Of a stretch of DNA of 64,000 nucleotides, positions 1 to 13,651 are shown piece after piece. Under the pieces are notes generated by a model. The model was not told the origin of the DNA. It was given only the letters and a program-made list of their open reading frames with translations, and made no database searches. Within the stretch, counting starts at the first letter, position 1. Every line of letters begins with the position of its first letter. Position numbers and translations under genes: made by a program. Source of the stretch: Schistosoma mansoni (Eukaryota; Platyhelminthes; Trematoda; Strigeidida; Schistosomatidae); NCBI RefSeq assembly GCF_000237925.1, contig NW_017385987.1, positions 1,054,001-1,118,000 on the forward strand. The letters run 5' to 3'.

Positions 1-1836
1 AAGTGACAGATACTAACTGTTGAAAAACATTGATAAAACATAATCTTTGAATAATTACAATTGGGACGTATGTTAAAGAGAACTTTCTTACAATACTCCA
101 TAACTCTGATGGTGAAAATTTACAGTGAATAAAGATAATTTTGTTTCTTAAAGTTTTGCCATGTGATTAATTGTAAGCAGATTTTACTACATCATTAAAA
201 TTAGCTATAAAATTATTGAAAAGAAGTTGCATAATTCACCCATTTTACACTGGTTTAAGAAATTACAGTAGCCATGATAGTAGTATTATTTAGCTACTTA
301 ATCGATACTCCATGACTCATAGTTCACTACTTCAATAGATTATCGATATAGTTCGACCATTATCCAATGTCTTAATAGGTCATAGATCTCCAGTATAGCT
401 ATGATATATTGATTTTGAAATAATTCATTTGTGAGAACTAATTTGCAATCACTGAAATCGTTTGTGAATATTTAGTTCATGAGTATATATATATATATAT
501 TGATGAAACGGTATACCATAGACATTGCTGAAACTATAAGTAGAACTTCTAGTCAATCTATCAGTGTAAATATGTTGTTTTCTAGGTTCTTTGACTAACA
601 ATCTAGGATTTAAAGCAATGATACATTCGATCAATAGGTCGAAAACAGTGTGAAAATCGCATCATGAACTTCACTTTTAGCTATTACTATTTACGTAGTT
701 ACGATTTTTTAAGCTAATTAACCAGTAATTAAAAAAGCTGTGAATTTATATCCATTGGCTAAACTGCACCATAGAATGGAACTTTATTAAATTAAGTTTA
801 AAACAGTATTAGATATTTGTAGTAACTGATGAAATAATTCATCTACATTCATGTTCACGAGTAAGTGATTCTACTTTGTGGTATGGCTAACTTCCTCAGA
901 ACCACATGAGTTTCTCTCATTTCGATAGTCCTCTAAACTGATTTTCTTTTTACTAGAAAATGAATCAACTAGTCTGAATAATATGTGACTAACTAAATAA
1001 AAATCAAAACTAAATGGAAAGAGAAAATGAAGTTATTGGGTCTATCATAGTTTGAGATTTGAAGCAATTTCAAAAAATCTAGTGCTTGCACCAATTAGTT
1101 GATTGTTCTCATGGCACCCAATGCTTATAGTCATTGATTTATATTAATTTATAGACCAAGATGGCAAATCTACAACTGACATTCAATAATCTCACATTTT
1201 AGTTCAAATTCCTACTTGTAATCGGTTGTTTGTTTTTATCAAATTCTCATTGTAGCGTATCACGTCACGTGGTACAATGAACAATAGTTTACCTAATCAA
1301 CTAAAATCATGCTTCCCGAAGATTTCAAACACAAAGGATTCCTATCTGTAATGGTGTTTTTTTCTTTTGATAAATAAATTACTAATTAAACATCTGTCAC
1401 TCTCTTTCCTCAAAAAAATATATATATTCTCCTGGAATTATAACGATAAATTCCGCCTTCTACTCATCAAGATTAAATTTCAAAATTATTTAAAATTTAT
1501 CTACAATCATCATCAATAAACCACATCATTTTCTTGTATCAGGTTGGTGAATATTAATATAAGTAAAACATAGAAAGGAACACACACACACGTGTAATAA
1601 ACGTATATCATATTGACTAGTTGCTATGGTGTATGCTTCAATTTTACAATCATCTACTTTTTTTCATTTTTCTATACATACTTCCTTCTAGTTGAAATGA
1701 ATGAAATTGATCATGAGTAAACATAATGTAAAGATTATTTTTTTGTAACTATGTTCCAATCATGATCATATAAAATATTGTACGTGAACAACAAAAAATT
1801 TGTTTATAATTAATTTATAAATAAGAAGATTAATAA
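1..1836. other. AT-rich intergenic, no supported gene
   Basis: Apart from the (TA)n run I see nothing. The 61-residue frame at 449-634 has no recognisable content. Confidence 0.6.
484..500. repeat. (TA)n microsatellite
   Basis: About eight TA units. Confidence 0.9.
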
Positions 1837-2290
1837 TTTTATAGAGTTGAGATCATGAGTCAATTGAAGCTAGACCACCATGGAAAACCTGGAAGTGCTC
1901 TGGCGCGAGACTGGTAGGTCTTGGGTTCGAATCTCGCGAGGTGGGATCGTGGATGCGCACTGTTGAGGAGTCCCACAATAGGATGGAACGGCCGTCCAGT
2001 GCTTCCAGGNNNNNNNNNNNNNNNNNNNNNNNNNNNNNNNNNNNNNNNNNNNNNNNNNNNNNNNNNNNNNNNNNNNNNNNNNNNNNNNNNNNNNNNNNNN
2101 NNNNNNNNNNNNNNNNNNNNNNNNNNNNNNNNNNNNNNNNNNNNNNNNNNNNNNNNNNNNNNNNNNNNNNNNNNNNNNNNNNNNNNNNNNNNNNNNNNNN
2201 NNNNNNNNNTTTTCCATGGTGGTCTAGCTTCAATTGACTAATGATCTCAACTCTAGAAAATTACTAAAATCTCCACAAAACCTCTTCTGA
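1837..2290 (+). repeat. Family B palindromic element with internal 200-N gap
   Basis: The left terminus (TTGAGATCATGAGTC...) is the reverse complement of the right terminus (...ATGATCTCAA near 2250). After about 49 bp of left arm the sequence jumps into right-arm material: tRNA-like B box GGGTTCGAATCTC and a mutated hammerhead (TTGAGGA, GGAA). Ns fill 2010..2209. The outer tail ends CCTCTTCTGA. A weak duplication (AAGATTA) may flank it. Confidence 0.8.
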
Positions 2291-5200
2291 AAAAGATTAG
2301 TGTAAAATCCATTCAGTTCATAAATCATTTCGACAAATAACCAAACAGTTTCATCCATCTAAGTTTCAACAGAACACTTATTACCATTAAGAAAAGAAGT
2401 ATACATAAACAATAATATAGAAACATATTTCTCTTTCGATTTACAAACAGTATCAGTTGACTGAGTCAATGACAACGGTAACAATGAATCTTGCGTATAT
2501 TCTCTCTGAATTATCAAAGTAATTTATTGATACGTCATTTATTCCAAAGTTATAAAAGCTAATTCAAATACTTCACATAATTTATACGTGATTTTTGTCA
2601 CGAATCGACATTATTTGGGATACTGCTGAAAACCAGAGAGTATTATGAATGATTTTCCGTTCTAGTATGGAACTTTTAAACAGTGTAAATTTACGACCAA
2701 ATGGGGGTCTCTAATTTAAATGTTATTGTTTGGTCAATCGCAATTAGCTTTAAGATGTTCCATTTGAAAACTGTAGTAAGTGAAGTTCAGTTATGTTACG
2801 CTATATCACGATTGGACCGAAATTAAAAATATAGACCATTAGTGTTCGACTCATCATGTAACTTGAATATCGTGGGTTGTATCCTTGTTAGTTTTATAGG
2901 TGAGTACTTCTGATGGGCCTCATATTAGGAAGAAACATATATTCAATGCTGCCTGGTTTTCCAGTTTTCTTCCAACTGATGCGGTAGCGTAATGTAAATC
3001 ACCTATAAAGTAACTGATCTCAGATCATCATTCAATTAATATATACTATTTGTCGCTCTATAAATACCAACTTTATTTTTTAAGATCAATAAGCAAACCA
3101 AAGATATGTCTCCGTTATGTGAATGGTTCATTTCTTGCTTTGAATTGCTCGTTTGTTGATCAAAAAAGAATCAACTATATCATACTTAAAAGAGAGTAAG
3201 AATGATACTGGTATGATAAGTAATGATTTAACCGATTGCAATATGAATGACATATAAAAATGATCTTTATCAGTTGACTTGTTCAATTAGTTATATCTGT
3301 TGGTTGTAGATGATTAATTGTTTGATAATGTAAATATGTGATCACATGGTATGTTAGTAATTAACTTATGTTAAATTCCGCTTAGTTCGAATTATACAAT
3401 GTTGATTCCAAGTAAATCATACAAAAAATAGTGTATTGATAGATATTTTTTGATATATTTTGAGGGTCAAATAAATCCATATCAACGGTCTGTGTGTTCT
3501 CGCTAAACTTCATCAGATTTGGGCTTTCAGTACCAAGTATAATTCAGTCAAACAATCCCACAGACATAACAGTAATATTCATGACAAATACGACTGAATT
3601 ATGTCCTTAGATACCATGATTAGCAGAATGGACACAATAAGGTTGGAAAAACAAATATACTTGAAACCAGTTTGAACAGACCTACTATTAGTCTGTAACA
3701 GTACAAGCTTACGAAAAAGCAATATACACACACTATATAGAATAGCCGAAAAGCGTTATAACACATATACTTTACAGATATCGACGGAGACCATTTGTAA
3801 TCTGTGTTATGTAAGATTAGCTACACAACAACTTCAGCAAAGAATTTCCAGAATATCAATCTACCACCTCAAATAGCCCTAAAAGACTCGATAACAAATT
3901 ATTTTGCCTTGTTTAAGAAAAATCAATAGTTAAAACCAGGATTTCGAAGCTTATTGAACTGTAGTTCAATATGGTCTTACCACTCCACTTCGTGCTAACT
4001 GAAGAACACGACAGCTAAAAAAAGGAAAGTTCGACACCATTGATATGATAAACCACACTAGCTGTGACCAAAATTAGATTGCATAAACTGAAATTCCACT
4101 TCACACATGCTAGTAGTTAGACGATACTATATATAGAGAATTGTAGGCACGAATTCAACCAGAAAAATATCAAATTTCTGAGTGACAATTTAAGTCATGT
4201 TTCATGGTCCATAGTACTGAGTGAATTACACCGACCAACTAACTAACAATATGACTACTAATCGAAATGGTTCTGTATCATGGTGCACTTGTTTGGTTGG
4301 AGGCACTCATCAGAAAGTTTCGGACTTTTAAGTGTTGGATTGGTCATCACTCATCAGCAAGATATATCTTCAATCTTGTGTGAACTAACACTGAGTTTGG
4401 TATTCAACATCCTGTCACCCAGTCCCATAATTAGAAGCATTATCACTAAGATTATTGGGGTCGCAACCAACCTGTAGAACTTAGATATTTATGTAAAACT
4501 GGTAACTAAGAAGTAGCCTACGTCATTGTGTTCAAGACTTAGAGCTGATACTTAGGTTCAAACCTTCTTAATGATTACCTTCAACTACACCACACTATTT
4601 GTTTTTCTATATTTACATAGTAATTGCTCAGCGATTTGACATATACGTCTAAAAGTTACTTAGTTGAACCCACTAGCTATAGTATAATATACTTCAGTTC
4701 ATTATAAAAACTATGGATAAGTTTATACGCATACAAATATAAAACTATATTAATATCATCTAATATAATACTTGATAGATTGGTCATTATTTATTTTTAA
4801 CCTTTTTATATTTGTTTTAATTATCTTTATTTAAAGTTATAAATTATCATTTAAAGACTATTTTGCTTTGGAATAGATCAAATGACAAGCAATCATGATC
4901 ATGATGTCTGTAGTTTATTTGTCTTTTCTCCTTTTTTTAAAAACAAAATGAAGAGATAAAGTGTTTTCAACATTCATATATGAAAACTTTATTTGGGTTA
5001 AATATGACACGTTGTTATGCTACTTTTGAACCATTATCATCCATTTGAAAGGAATTTTTTTCCAACTATTTAAGTTTATATTTATACATATAAAAATAAT
5101 TTAATATACCATAGCAACATGTCTTAGTCTCTCCAACACGTATACTATTTTATGGGTAAGTTAGATTAAGTGAGGATTAAATTATTTTTTTTTCATAAAA

Positions 5201-5547
5201 TTTATCAGTAGAAAAGAGAAAGTATTAGAGATCTTTTTATTTGTATTATTATTAACCATTTGAATAAATCAATATAAAAACACCCTTAAGAACTTTCATT
5301 TAAAATTAATAGTTGGTTAAATATTGTTGTATAAAAGCTTTTTAGTAAAAATAAAAGTGACTGATAGATCTATTCATGCGTGTGAGTGTATCTGTGTGTG
5401 TGAGTATATGCGAGAGACAGAGAGAGAGAGAACGACTATCAGTCATCTATATTTCATTCATACTAATCTATTTTTACAAAAGTCCGTCGTTTATTTAAAG
5501 TGAACAAATCCATATAATGCTAAACTTATTACTTAAACTTAATCAAA
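2291..5547. other. AT-rich intergenic, no supported gene
   Basis: Less AT-rich patches at about 3480-4480 may be old repeats (GGTTCAAACC near 4555 resembles a B box). No coding signal; the 65-residue frame at 4280 is unrecognised. Confidence 0.5.
5383..5434. repeat. GT-rich then GA-rich simple repeat
   Basis: Interrupted (GT)n followed by (GA)n, with GAGAGAGAGAG at its end. Confidence 0.8.
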
Positions 5548-5812
5548 TAATTTCTAAAATTTAAATTCACTTAGTAATATTTGGTTGAATGTTCCCATTG
5601 ATGTTTAGGACTGTAATTGATCAGTCTCTTATTAGCATACGTGCATACTGTGCGTATTACCTCGATATAGTCTTAATTCACAAGCATTATAAGCAAAGAT
5701 GGATAGTGGATAGTAGTGAAATCCAAGACGGGCGTTTCGTCCTATTTGGGACATGTCAGCTGGATGTACCTGCATCTCTCAGAGTTGATGTTCACTCTGG
5801 CACTCTAAAGTT
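5548..5812 (-). repeat. Family A (S-alpha-like) hammerhead repeat, one unit
   Basis: Contains the TTGATGTTTAGGACTG block, the CTCGATATAGTCTTAATTCAC block and a minus-strand hammerhead. The core is broken (CTGACAT instead of CTGACGA). It ends before the tRNA-like part. Confidence 0.8.
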
Positions 5813-5965
5813 GTTATGTACATATATATAATCTAAAATAGATTATATTCATTAAAATAAATAAAGCCTGTTTCCAAATCTGAGAAAAACTCATCTTAGC
5901 TCTCTTTAGATTTTAATTCTTTTTTTTGTAATATCCAACAATTTAAAGTCTAATTACCTTATAGA

Positions 5966-6030
5966 GTGGATCCGTGGTGATTTGGCGAATAAAATGCATA
6001 TGTTCGAATCCTACTCCATCTACTTCGATT
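5966..6030 (+). repeat. tRNA-like remnant (Pol III A/B box-like)
   Basis: TCCGTGGTGATTTGG followed about 40 nt later by GTTCGAATCC, spaced like tRNA internal promoter boxes. There is no full cloverleaf. Probably an old SINE head rather than a tRNA gene. Confidence 0.3.
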
Positions 6031-6834
6031 TAGAAAGCTAAATTGTATCATTAGCCTTCACGTAAACAGTATGTTTTAAAGTCAAGTGTATAAACCTGTA
6101 GCTGGGTTGATGAGTTACATTAAGTTTAGATGAACTAATTAATATAAGAAGTTCATCATTATATCTTTACATACAAGAAAATAAAATTCCGCATATCAAC
6201 TAATACAAAATACTTTTTTGATTCTATTCATCTTGAAATATCCAATTCTATTGACTAATTCATAAATGATCCTTTATTGGTTTATTTGTGTTGTTAACAT
6301 ACCTCAATGCTTAACAGGATTTTATCAAAGTACAATGAATAAAAAAAATTAAAGAAAATCAATACTATAAAAATATATCAGCTTTCATGTTTGTAAGGTT
6401 TAGAATTACCTTATATGAATACCCTTTTTTTCTCACATTGAAAATTTATTATAATACAAATGTCATTAGTTTAAATATGATGTTTAGTTGATTATAAAGT
6501 TAAGTGTAAATATGGAAGAAAAAAAAGAGTTTTCAGTTTGTAGTTGCTAACATACAAGAAACTTTAGTTACCAATTTCAAGTGCATCGATTTACATTTTA
6601 TGAATTAAGATTTATTCAAAATATTTATGAACTAATATAGATGTATACTAATAGGATTCGTTTATCAGAACTAACTCATCAGTAGTACACCTGAATGAAT
6701 TATTTACAGATTATTATGATATCGAAAATCGATTTGATAAATTACTCGTCAACAAGGTGTACTTGTAATCTTGAGAGAACTGGTGCTTACTGACGGACTT
6801 GATGCCATGTCAATACACCTCAATCTTACAGGAG

Positions 6835-7095
6835 GTAGGTCGCGGCCCGGATAGCTCAATTGTAGCTTATCTGACTGTAAAGCTGGATAAACGAGTGCCA
6901 AGTAGCACGAAACCTAGGTCCAGGGTTTCCTATCGACCACCTCCAACCACCATCTTATCTCAACATAGTGCACACAATGTCGAGTCACTTAGACTAGTTG
7001 TCACATTGCAACTTGGTCGATAGGATTCAATCTGCACTAAGAAGGACCTGACATATATGACATTGATCACCACTCAGTAATCAATCAATTGTAAC
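6835..7095 (+). repeat. Family C tRNA-Lys-like SINE copy
   Basis: Starts with GGATAGCTCAATTGTAG, close to a tRNA-Lys D-arm, followed by TCTGACTGTAAA (anticodon-arm-like), then GTCCAGGGTTTCC as a damaged T-arm. The 3' part (ACATATATGACATTGATC...CAATCAATTGTAA) recurs near 32.9, 44.2 and 54.2 kb. It is too degraded to be a functional tRNA. Confidence 0.5.
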
Positions 7096-7374
7096 TGAAG
7101 ATTGGAAAATTTTTCTTCCGTTTGACTATTAAATTTCTTCAAACTTTAAAAAGATGATAAGCCTATTAAAAGTTTCATATAAGTTTTGAAAATCTGAACT
7201 TGATGGAAGAGAGCTTCATTACCTCAGAAAATTCAAGTACGATGTATATTCATTTCTGTTACGACGGACTACACTGCAAAGTCGTTTATGTAGGACAGCT
7301 GACTGATGCATTCTAAGTGAGAACCAGAGTTATAAAATACTACTTACTCTCCCTCTTTCTTTTCCCTCTTGTGG

Positions 7375-7945
7375 TTGACTGAATTATAAAAACCTCCACA
7401 TCTGAGTGGAAACATGACATACAACTGACAGCTTGCATGCAATTAGACGATTTTGATTTCGCAGATGACCTATTCCTTCTGTCCCATACACACCAACAAA
7501 TGCAAGTGAAAGCAGTCAGTGTAGCAGTAGCCTCTGAATCAGTAGGTCTCAACATACATAGGGGAAAAACCAAGATCCTCAAATACAGCACAGAGAACAT
7601 CGACCTAATCAAACTTGCTGAAGAAACTCTGGAAGATGTGGAATCTTTCACGTACCTAAGCAACATCATCGATGAACAAGGAGGATCTGATGCAGACGTA
7701 ATGGCAAGGATTGGAGAACCAAGGGCAGCATTCCTAAAATTGCGGAAGATCTAGAACTCCTAGCAACTATCAGGCAACATCAAAGTTGAATTTTTAATAT
7801 AAATGTTAAGACAGTTCTATTGTGCATAACTGAAACTTGGAGAACTAACACAACCATCACCAATAAAGTACAGGTATTCATGAACGATTGTCTACACAAG
7901 GTACTCATAACAGAACACACTAAGAATATTGGATAGATGATTGCG
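7375..7945 (+). pseudogene. RTE-like non-LTR retrotransposon fragment, reverse transcriptase C-terminal half
   Basis: In frame with a 106-residue open stretch that contains the catalytic FADDL box (7458-7472), followed by VGLNIHRGKTKILKY and FTYLSNIIDEQGGSD, which are RT palm/thumb motifs of RTE-type elements. A TAG at 7752 ends the frame. Shifted homology continues to about 7945 (VKTVLL- and QVFMNDCLHKVL-like). The 5' endonuclease and most RT fingers are missing, and there is no tail. Dead copy of an RTE clade element (schistosome SR2/Perere-type is my guess). Confidence 0.8.
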
Positions 7946-10793
7946 TCACATTACAAACTAACTGAAGGTGAAAATTTAGGTTGTTACATCTGAAATAAGT
8001 AGTTGAATAATAACATTATCGTTAGGAAACCGTAAATTCAATGCTATTTCTGGTCGTACGTGTTCACTATTAAATAATCCTTAGGTGGAACAAAACAGTT
8101 CTACAGTGCCTTCCAGTTCTCGATAGTTCTTCGAAGTATGTATGTTATGGTTAGAGTAAAAAACCAGTAGAATAGTTTAGGAGAAGAAACATTTTAAAAA
8201 GTGCTTATAATTATTTGAAAAATGCTTTTTGAGGCTAAATCAAGATTTTTAAAAAATTCCTAGAAAAATCTATAATCCAACTCCATACGTTTTTCGCTAG
8301 TCTAATTGATTATGTACTAATGTGTCACAAATAATAATCTTATTTTCTGGGAAATTCTAAGGCTCATAGATTTCTTTTAGCCACATTCTGCTTGTTCGCC
8401 TTCTATTTTTGCGTAGGATCTTTGTATTGAGAAATTCAGAGGTCCATATTTGATTAAGAAATCAGTATCATAAGTGTTCATTGTACAGAACTTATCAAAA
8501 AATAAGTAAATAGAGTGATTATTTTCATGGTAAAAGTATAGTATAGGGACTAGGCGATCAGAATCGAGAATTAGACTTTTAGGTTGTTACGAGAAATCCA
8601 AATACCACGTCTAACAACCAATAGAAACGCCTTTGTATACTGCTCATAACGTTCAAAATGATAACGAAAATTTTTTTCTATTTATTTTCATGGAGTAAAA
8701 TTTCTGGTGTTAAACATATCAGATAATTCAGTTTTGTCTCCGTAAACTACATACAGCAGGCAAACTGAAACTATCCCAAAAAATCTTTCTCAAAATTTTT
8801 AATCCTGGAACAAATCCTGAGCTAGTGGTACAATATTTTACGGACGATCGCGTCTCTTGAATTTTTGCACGAAATTCATTAATTCATACGGCTACAGATC
8901 ACTTACACATTATAGTTGTATTGGTTCATGGTGAAGAACCTAGCTCTAATTAGAAACAATGTAGGGAGGACTTTGAAAAGTGTATTTGGATCCTCCTGAG
9001 GGTTAGAGAAGATGGATATTTCATATTCGTAAAGACGAATTGATATATCGTGTTTTTTACGATTTACAGACAGTGTGATATATAAAAGACTATAATATAT
9101 TCTAATCAGAAGGGAGTTTTCATGGAGATTATAGTAATTTAATAGTTGAGTTCTTTATTTGTGTAAAATCTGTTTATACTTTAAAGTACTATTATTTTCT
9201 CCATAAACTATCTATTCATGAAAACTGTTTTATAGTCAACTGAAAACTGGCTAAAAATCATGGTTTTTTTTCAAGTTTATCCCTTATAACACATTTGAAA
9301 CCTTATACGATTAACTTTTAGTTTCAATGAGCACACTTCCCAAATCTAACGCTTGCGTTACTGCTGATCGTGATCAATTGCTTTCAATATTTATTGTGAA
9401 CATATTACTTGTTCTTACTGAGTTGTCAGTTTATTTTTTCTCTCATTCATTTCTCTTTTCGATTCTCCCTTACACGCTGTTCATTATACTCAACCATTAA
9501 ACAAGATACCTTTAGGCTAAACACAAACCTACCAAATACTAAATGTTTCACCCTAAAGTATATTTCTACTGTTTTTATCGAGTGAAATAAAACAAAGTGG
9601 AACTACAGTTTATTTTTATTCAAATAAGTTGAAAACGAAAGATTAAATTCAAGCTAAAAAAAAACAGAAAAAGTTAACCATATACACCAATCTATTATCT
9701 ATATGAACCACTGGATTTATTATGAAGAGAAAAAAACCCAACAACGCCATAGGGATACCAGTATTCTTTTCAACTTTTCATTTATTCTCATAGAGAGAAA
9801 AATTTGACGGTAGATATGTTGATTTTGATAGAAAGATAACTTGTGGACTTAAACACAAAGGAAAAAAAATAAAAAGAATAGAGTCAACTATAGGATGTAG
9901 ACAAACATGTATGTACAAGTGTATCAACCACGTGTATGTTAGTTACTAATATATAATTATTATTTATGATCTATATAGATGTTAGTGGTTTCTCATATTC
10001 TTTAGTTGTGTTACCTTAGTAATAAATATACAATATCTATGACAAAGAGTAGTTTATAATGAAAGCTTAAAGAATTATAAAATTAATGTTTATTTTTCTA
10101 CACTGGACGCATGCCAGAACATGATATCGTCTAAACAGTTAGTCAATTCAAATAATTAATTAATAGATGAAACAGACTGACAATTTTGAATATTTAGTGT
10201 TGATTCAATAACATAGAAATGAACTTGTTGAAATTATGAATTAATGGATTTTTAAATAGAATCATGAAAACAATAGTAGCTGCTTACTAATAAAAACAAG
10301 TGAGATATACGATTTAGAAAGCATTTACATGTTCTTGTAATTAATGATCATGATATCATGAATCTGCTCAAAGATCTAATTAGGTCTAAGTGAATTTAAT
10401 CCAGCAGTTGGTTTATAAAGAGCTGAAGACAAATGATCATTGAACTGTAACTCCGAATTTCGGAAGTATGATGTAATAAATTTCCAGGATTTTTTATTTA
10501 CTGAATTAATATTAAATTAAAGTGGAGGTTATTGTAAAAATCATTCGAATGGACAACAAGTACAAATTTGTGTTTGTTGGTATATCTTAAATATGTATCC
10601 GAAGAAAGTATGGTATAACTGAATTTAATCGAAAAGAGAAATCGCATAAAATCATTTTACCAAAAATTTGGATAATATTTTGGTTAGATATTATAATTCC
10701 TAGAGAGTTGTATTTAAATATCATGAATCCGGTTCAATGAAAAAAACACTACAGTTGAAATCATCGGTAAAGGTATACTTTAAATGAGGATTA
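7946..10793. other. AT-rich intergenic, no supported gene
   Basis: No ORF, tRNA-like or repeat structure that I recognise between the two RTE fragments. Confidence 0.5.
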
Positions 10794-10803
10794 CTCTAGA
10801 AAT

Positions 10804-11188
10804 ACAGGTGTTTATTAACAGTTGTCTACACAAGATACTTCGGATCCGTTGGCCAAACACTATCAGCAACATTCTACTGTGGGAGAGAACAAACCAGATT
10901 CCAGTGGAGGAAGAAACCAGGAAGAAGCGCTGGAAGTGTATAGGAGACACATTGAGGAAATCACCAAACTGCGTCACAAGACAAGCCCTCACATGCAGTC
11001 CTGAAGGCCAAAGAGAAAGAAGAAGGTCAAAGAACACATTACGCCGAGAAATAGAGACAGGCATGAGAAGAATGAACAAAGGTTGGCTAGAACTAGAAAA
11101 GAAGGCCCAGGACAGAGTAGGTTGGAGAATGCTGGTCGGCGGCTTATGCGCGATTGGGAGTAACAGGCGTAAGTAAGTAAGTAAGTAG
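10804..11188 (+). mobile_element. 5'-truncated RTE-like retrotransposon 3' end with TSD
   Basis: Carries the C-terminal tail of the same RTE-like family as 7375..7945: open frame to 11176 with [24 protein letters not shown] and [13 protein letters not shown], then a (TAAG)n tail. It is flanked by CTCTAGAAAT at 10794-10803 and 11189-11198, a 10-bp target-site duplication. It overlaps the 3' end of the 7.4-kb copy in element coordinates, so the two are separate insertions. Confidence 0.85.
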
Positions 11189-11424
11189 CTCTAGAAATTT
11201 TATATAAAACCTCTTATCCTCAAACTATATTCATATTATGCAACCTGATCTATAAATTCTAATCCAGTAATTGAATCAATATTCTGTCAAAAGTTTAATT
11301 TAGTACTAAAAACATATGTTGCAATATTCAATAAAAATTTTATTACTCTAAATTATGAGGACATTTCAGTAGAATCAATCGAACTAGAGAGTTAAGTATT
11401 TTTTACACTTATATTTGTTTACTG

Positions 11425-11946
11425 TGTGCATTGCCTCGATATAGTCTTAATTCACAAGCATTATAAGCAAAAATGGATAGTGGCTAGCAGTGGAATCCAG
11501 GACGCGCGTTTCGTCCCATTTCGGACTCGTCAGCTGAATGTACCTGCATCTCAGAGTTGATGTTCACTCTGGGAATCGAACACAGTACCTTTCGCTTCAA
11601 ACGCCATCGCTTATAATGCTTATGGATTAAGGCTATATCGAGGCAATACACACAGTATGCACATATGCCAACAAGAGATTGATCAATTGCAGTCTTAAAC
11701 ATCAATGTGAAGATTCAAACAAACAATACTAAGTTAATCTAAACTTCACCCCATTGCACAAGCAAGTGGTTATCAGGACTCAGTAGTTGAGTGGATAACG
11801 CTATGGCGTTTGAAGTGAAAGGTACTGGTTTCGAGTCCCGGAGTGAACATCAACTTTGAGATGCAGGTAGATCCAGAGGACGAGTCCCAAATAGGATGAA
11901 ACGTGCGTCCTGGATTCCACTGCTAGCCGCTATCCGTCTTTGCTTG
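11425..11946. repeat. Family A inverted pair (two head-to-head units)
   Basis: A minus-orientation unit (hammerhead at 11495..11539, T-arm, start of A box) is joined at about 11610 to a plus-orientation unit. The second unit has the TATATCGAGGCAATAC block, TTGAGTGGATAACGC (A box), GGTTTCGAGTCCC (B box) and a dead hammerhead (AGGACGA). The repeat ends share the GGATAGTGGCTAGCAG motif in inverse orientation. Confidence 0.85.
11495..11539 (-). ncRNA. Hammerhead ribozyme (family A)
   Basis: Minus strand: ATTCAG, CTGACGA, GTCC...GGAC, GAAA, ACGCGCGTC, CTGGAT. The core is intact (position 7 is C), with one G-U wobble in stem I and an altered stem II loop. Confidence 0.75.
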
Positions 11947-13562
11947 TAATAAGTTCTATAAACATTTTATCACAAATTATTTTATATTTAAAATAATTTT
12001 GAAATCATATAATTTTTTATAATAGTTCACTAGAATTTTAAGCGTTGATCAACGTTTTTGTGAATATACTTCAACTTGAGTAGGTCATTTTTTGAAACTG
12101 GACAACAGCTTATATGGAAGTTTCGTCCGTTTCTGAGAAGGCAGTAGTTATCAGTATTGAAAATGGATAGTCATTTCGTTTTATTGCTAATTGAATTAAA
12201 GTGAACCTGTGGATTATGAGATACTTAAGTAATAATTGATTAGTATCATTTTCTCCATGAAACTTGAAAATGCTAAGTTAAATAGGTGAAAGGCTGGTAG
12301 ATGCATGTTCCTAATTAACTCCAAACTAAACCTGGCTTTTAATGATTCTTCAGGCTTATATCACTTGATAAATAAAAATTCTCTCTAGATATTCTTCTGT
12401 GAGTAGCCAAGTTTAAATCTAATCGTTAATATTAGCAGTTTATATGATAAAAACTATTTTGTCATAATGATGCATTATAATATATATCCTCATTAACATA
12501 GAGGTAACTCTCATGACGCAAAAACCCATTCGTTATACATTTACATCAATCAAACAAATTTTAGATTTAAAGGTACTAATCAAAGCCTTTATTGTGATGA
12601 AAGAAGTCATATCCTATATATATGAATTTTAACGAGTGAGGATGAACTCCACTCTCACTTCCAATTTTGACCTTGCACCTGGTAACCAACCACAATAAAG
12701 CAGGAATTATCATTCACACTACCATAATCCATGATGATGAGCATGTAACGTTATCTGTCATATTTGCTGGCCTAAAATGCAAAGTTTTCTACTACAAAAA
12801 TACCACTACGTCATGCTGAGGACGTATCAAGTTTAGGGCAGTCAGTCATGATGGAAGAAAAATTACAATATGACTTTTAAAAATACCTCCAATGAATTCT
12901 ATTGTGAAAATTATTTCAAAATATCTACAATTGAGTGACTAAATAAACGAAAACATAACAGCTATTACGCTTAGATGACTTGAAAACATGAAGTTTATCC
13001 CTAGTCATTTTAACTCATCTTCAAGTGTAGATTTCTTATCATTACATAATTTCTGATTGAATACTTATGTGTAGCCTGATAAAATGTATAAAATCAAAAC
13101 AAGAATTTGTAAAAATGAAAGAATCACAATTTTGCTAGAGAATGATAGAATTAGACTGAATTCAGCTATGAAATGTTAGTGTAATATTCTAACACATTAT
13201 GGTTACTAATTAGTTAAGCTTATTTTGACACATTTAAAAATCTATTTATATACCTTTTTTGTTTTCAGTGGTTGTCTAATTCAGACCAGTCATTGATAAA
13301 AACTAATATTAGAAATGATCCGTTTATATTAAAGTTCATTACTAATTATTATCCATCCATTAACTATCCATTATGATGAATAATATATGATACTATATAC
13401 TATTTATGTTATTTACTGGTATTGCAATAACTACTGTTATAATTACCACAAGTACTAAATACTACTTTTTTAAAGTAAGAAGATAACTGTTATTACAATC
13501 TGGAATGATTTAATCATTAAAACCAGGAGCAATCACTTTGAGGGGGTGGTTTAATTCAACTT
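11947..13562. other. AT-rich intergenic, nothing recognised
   Basis: No supported coding or repeat feature. Confidence 0.5.
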
Positions 13563-13651
13563 TAGGACTCCTTTGTAGTGTGTACGCATAAACCGAGACT
13601 GATAGGTCCTGGGTTCTAATCTCGTGAGGCGGGATCGTGGATGCGCACTGA
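13563..13651 (+). repeat. Family B fragment (tRNA-like part)
   Basis: GAGACTGATAGGTCCTGGG..., a B-box-like GGTTCTAATCTC, then GGATCGTGGATGCGCACTG. It breaks off exactly at hammerhead stem I. Confidence 0.7.

Noticed and set aside
6846-6935. Functional tRNA-Lys gene
   Set aside because: The D-arm resembles one, but the anticodon and T arms do not pair and the T loop is damaged; a SINE head fits better.
7375-11188. The 7.4-kb and 10.8-kb RTE pieces as one split element
   Set aside because: They overlap in element coordinates (both contain the CLHK(I/V)L segment), and the second has its own TSD, so they are separate insertions.
11484-11705. 73-residue minus frame
   Set aside because: Family A repeat sequence; the same peptide appears in other family A copies.
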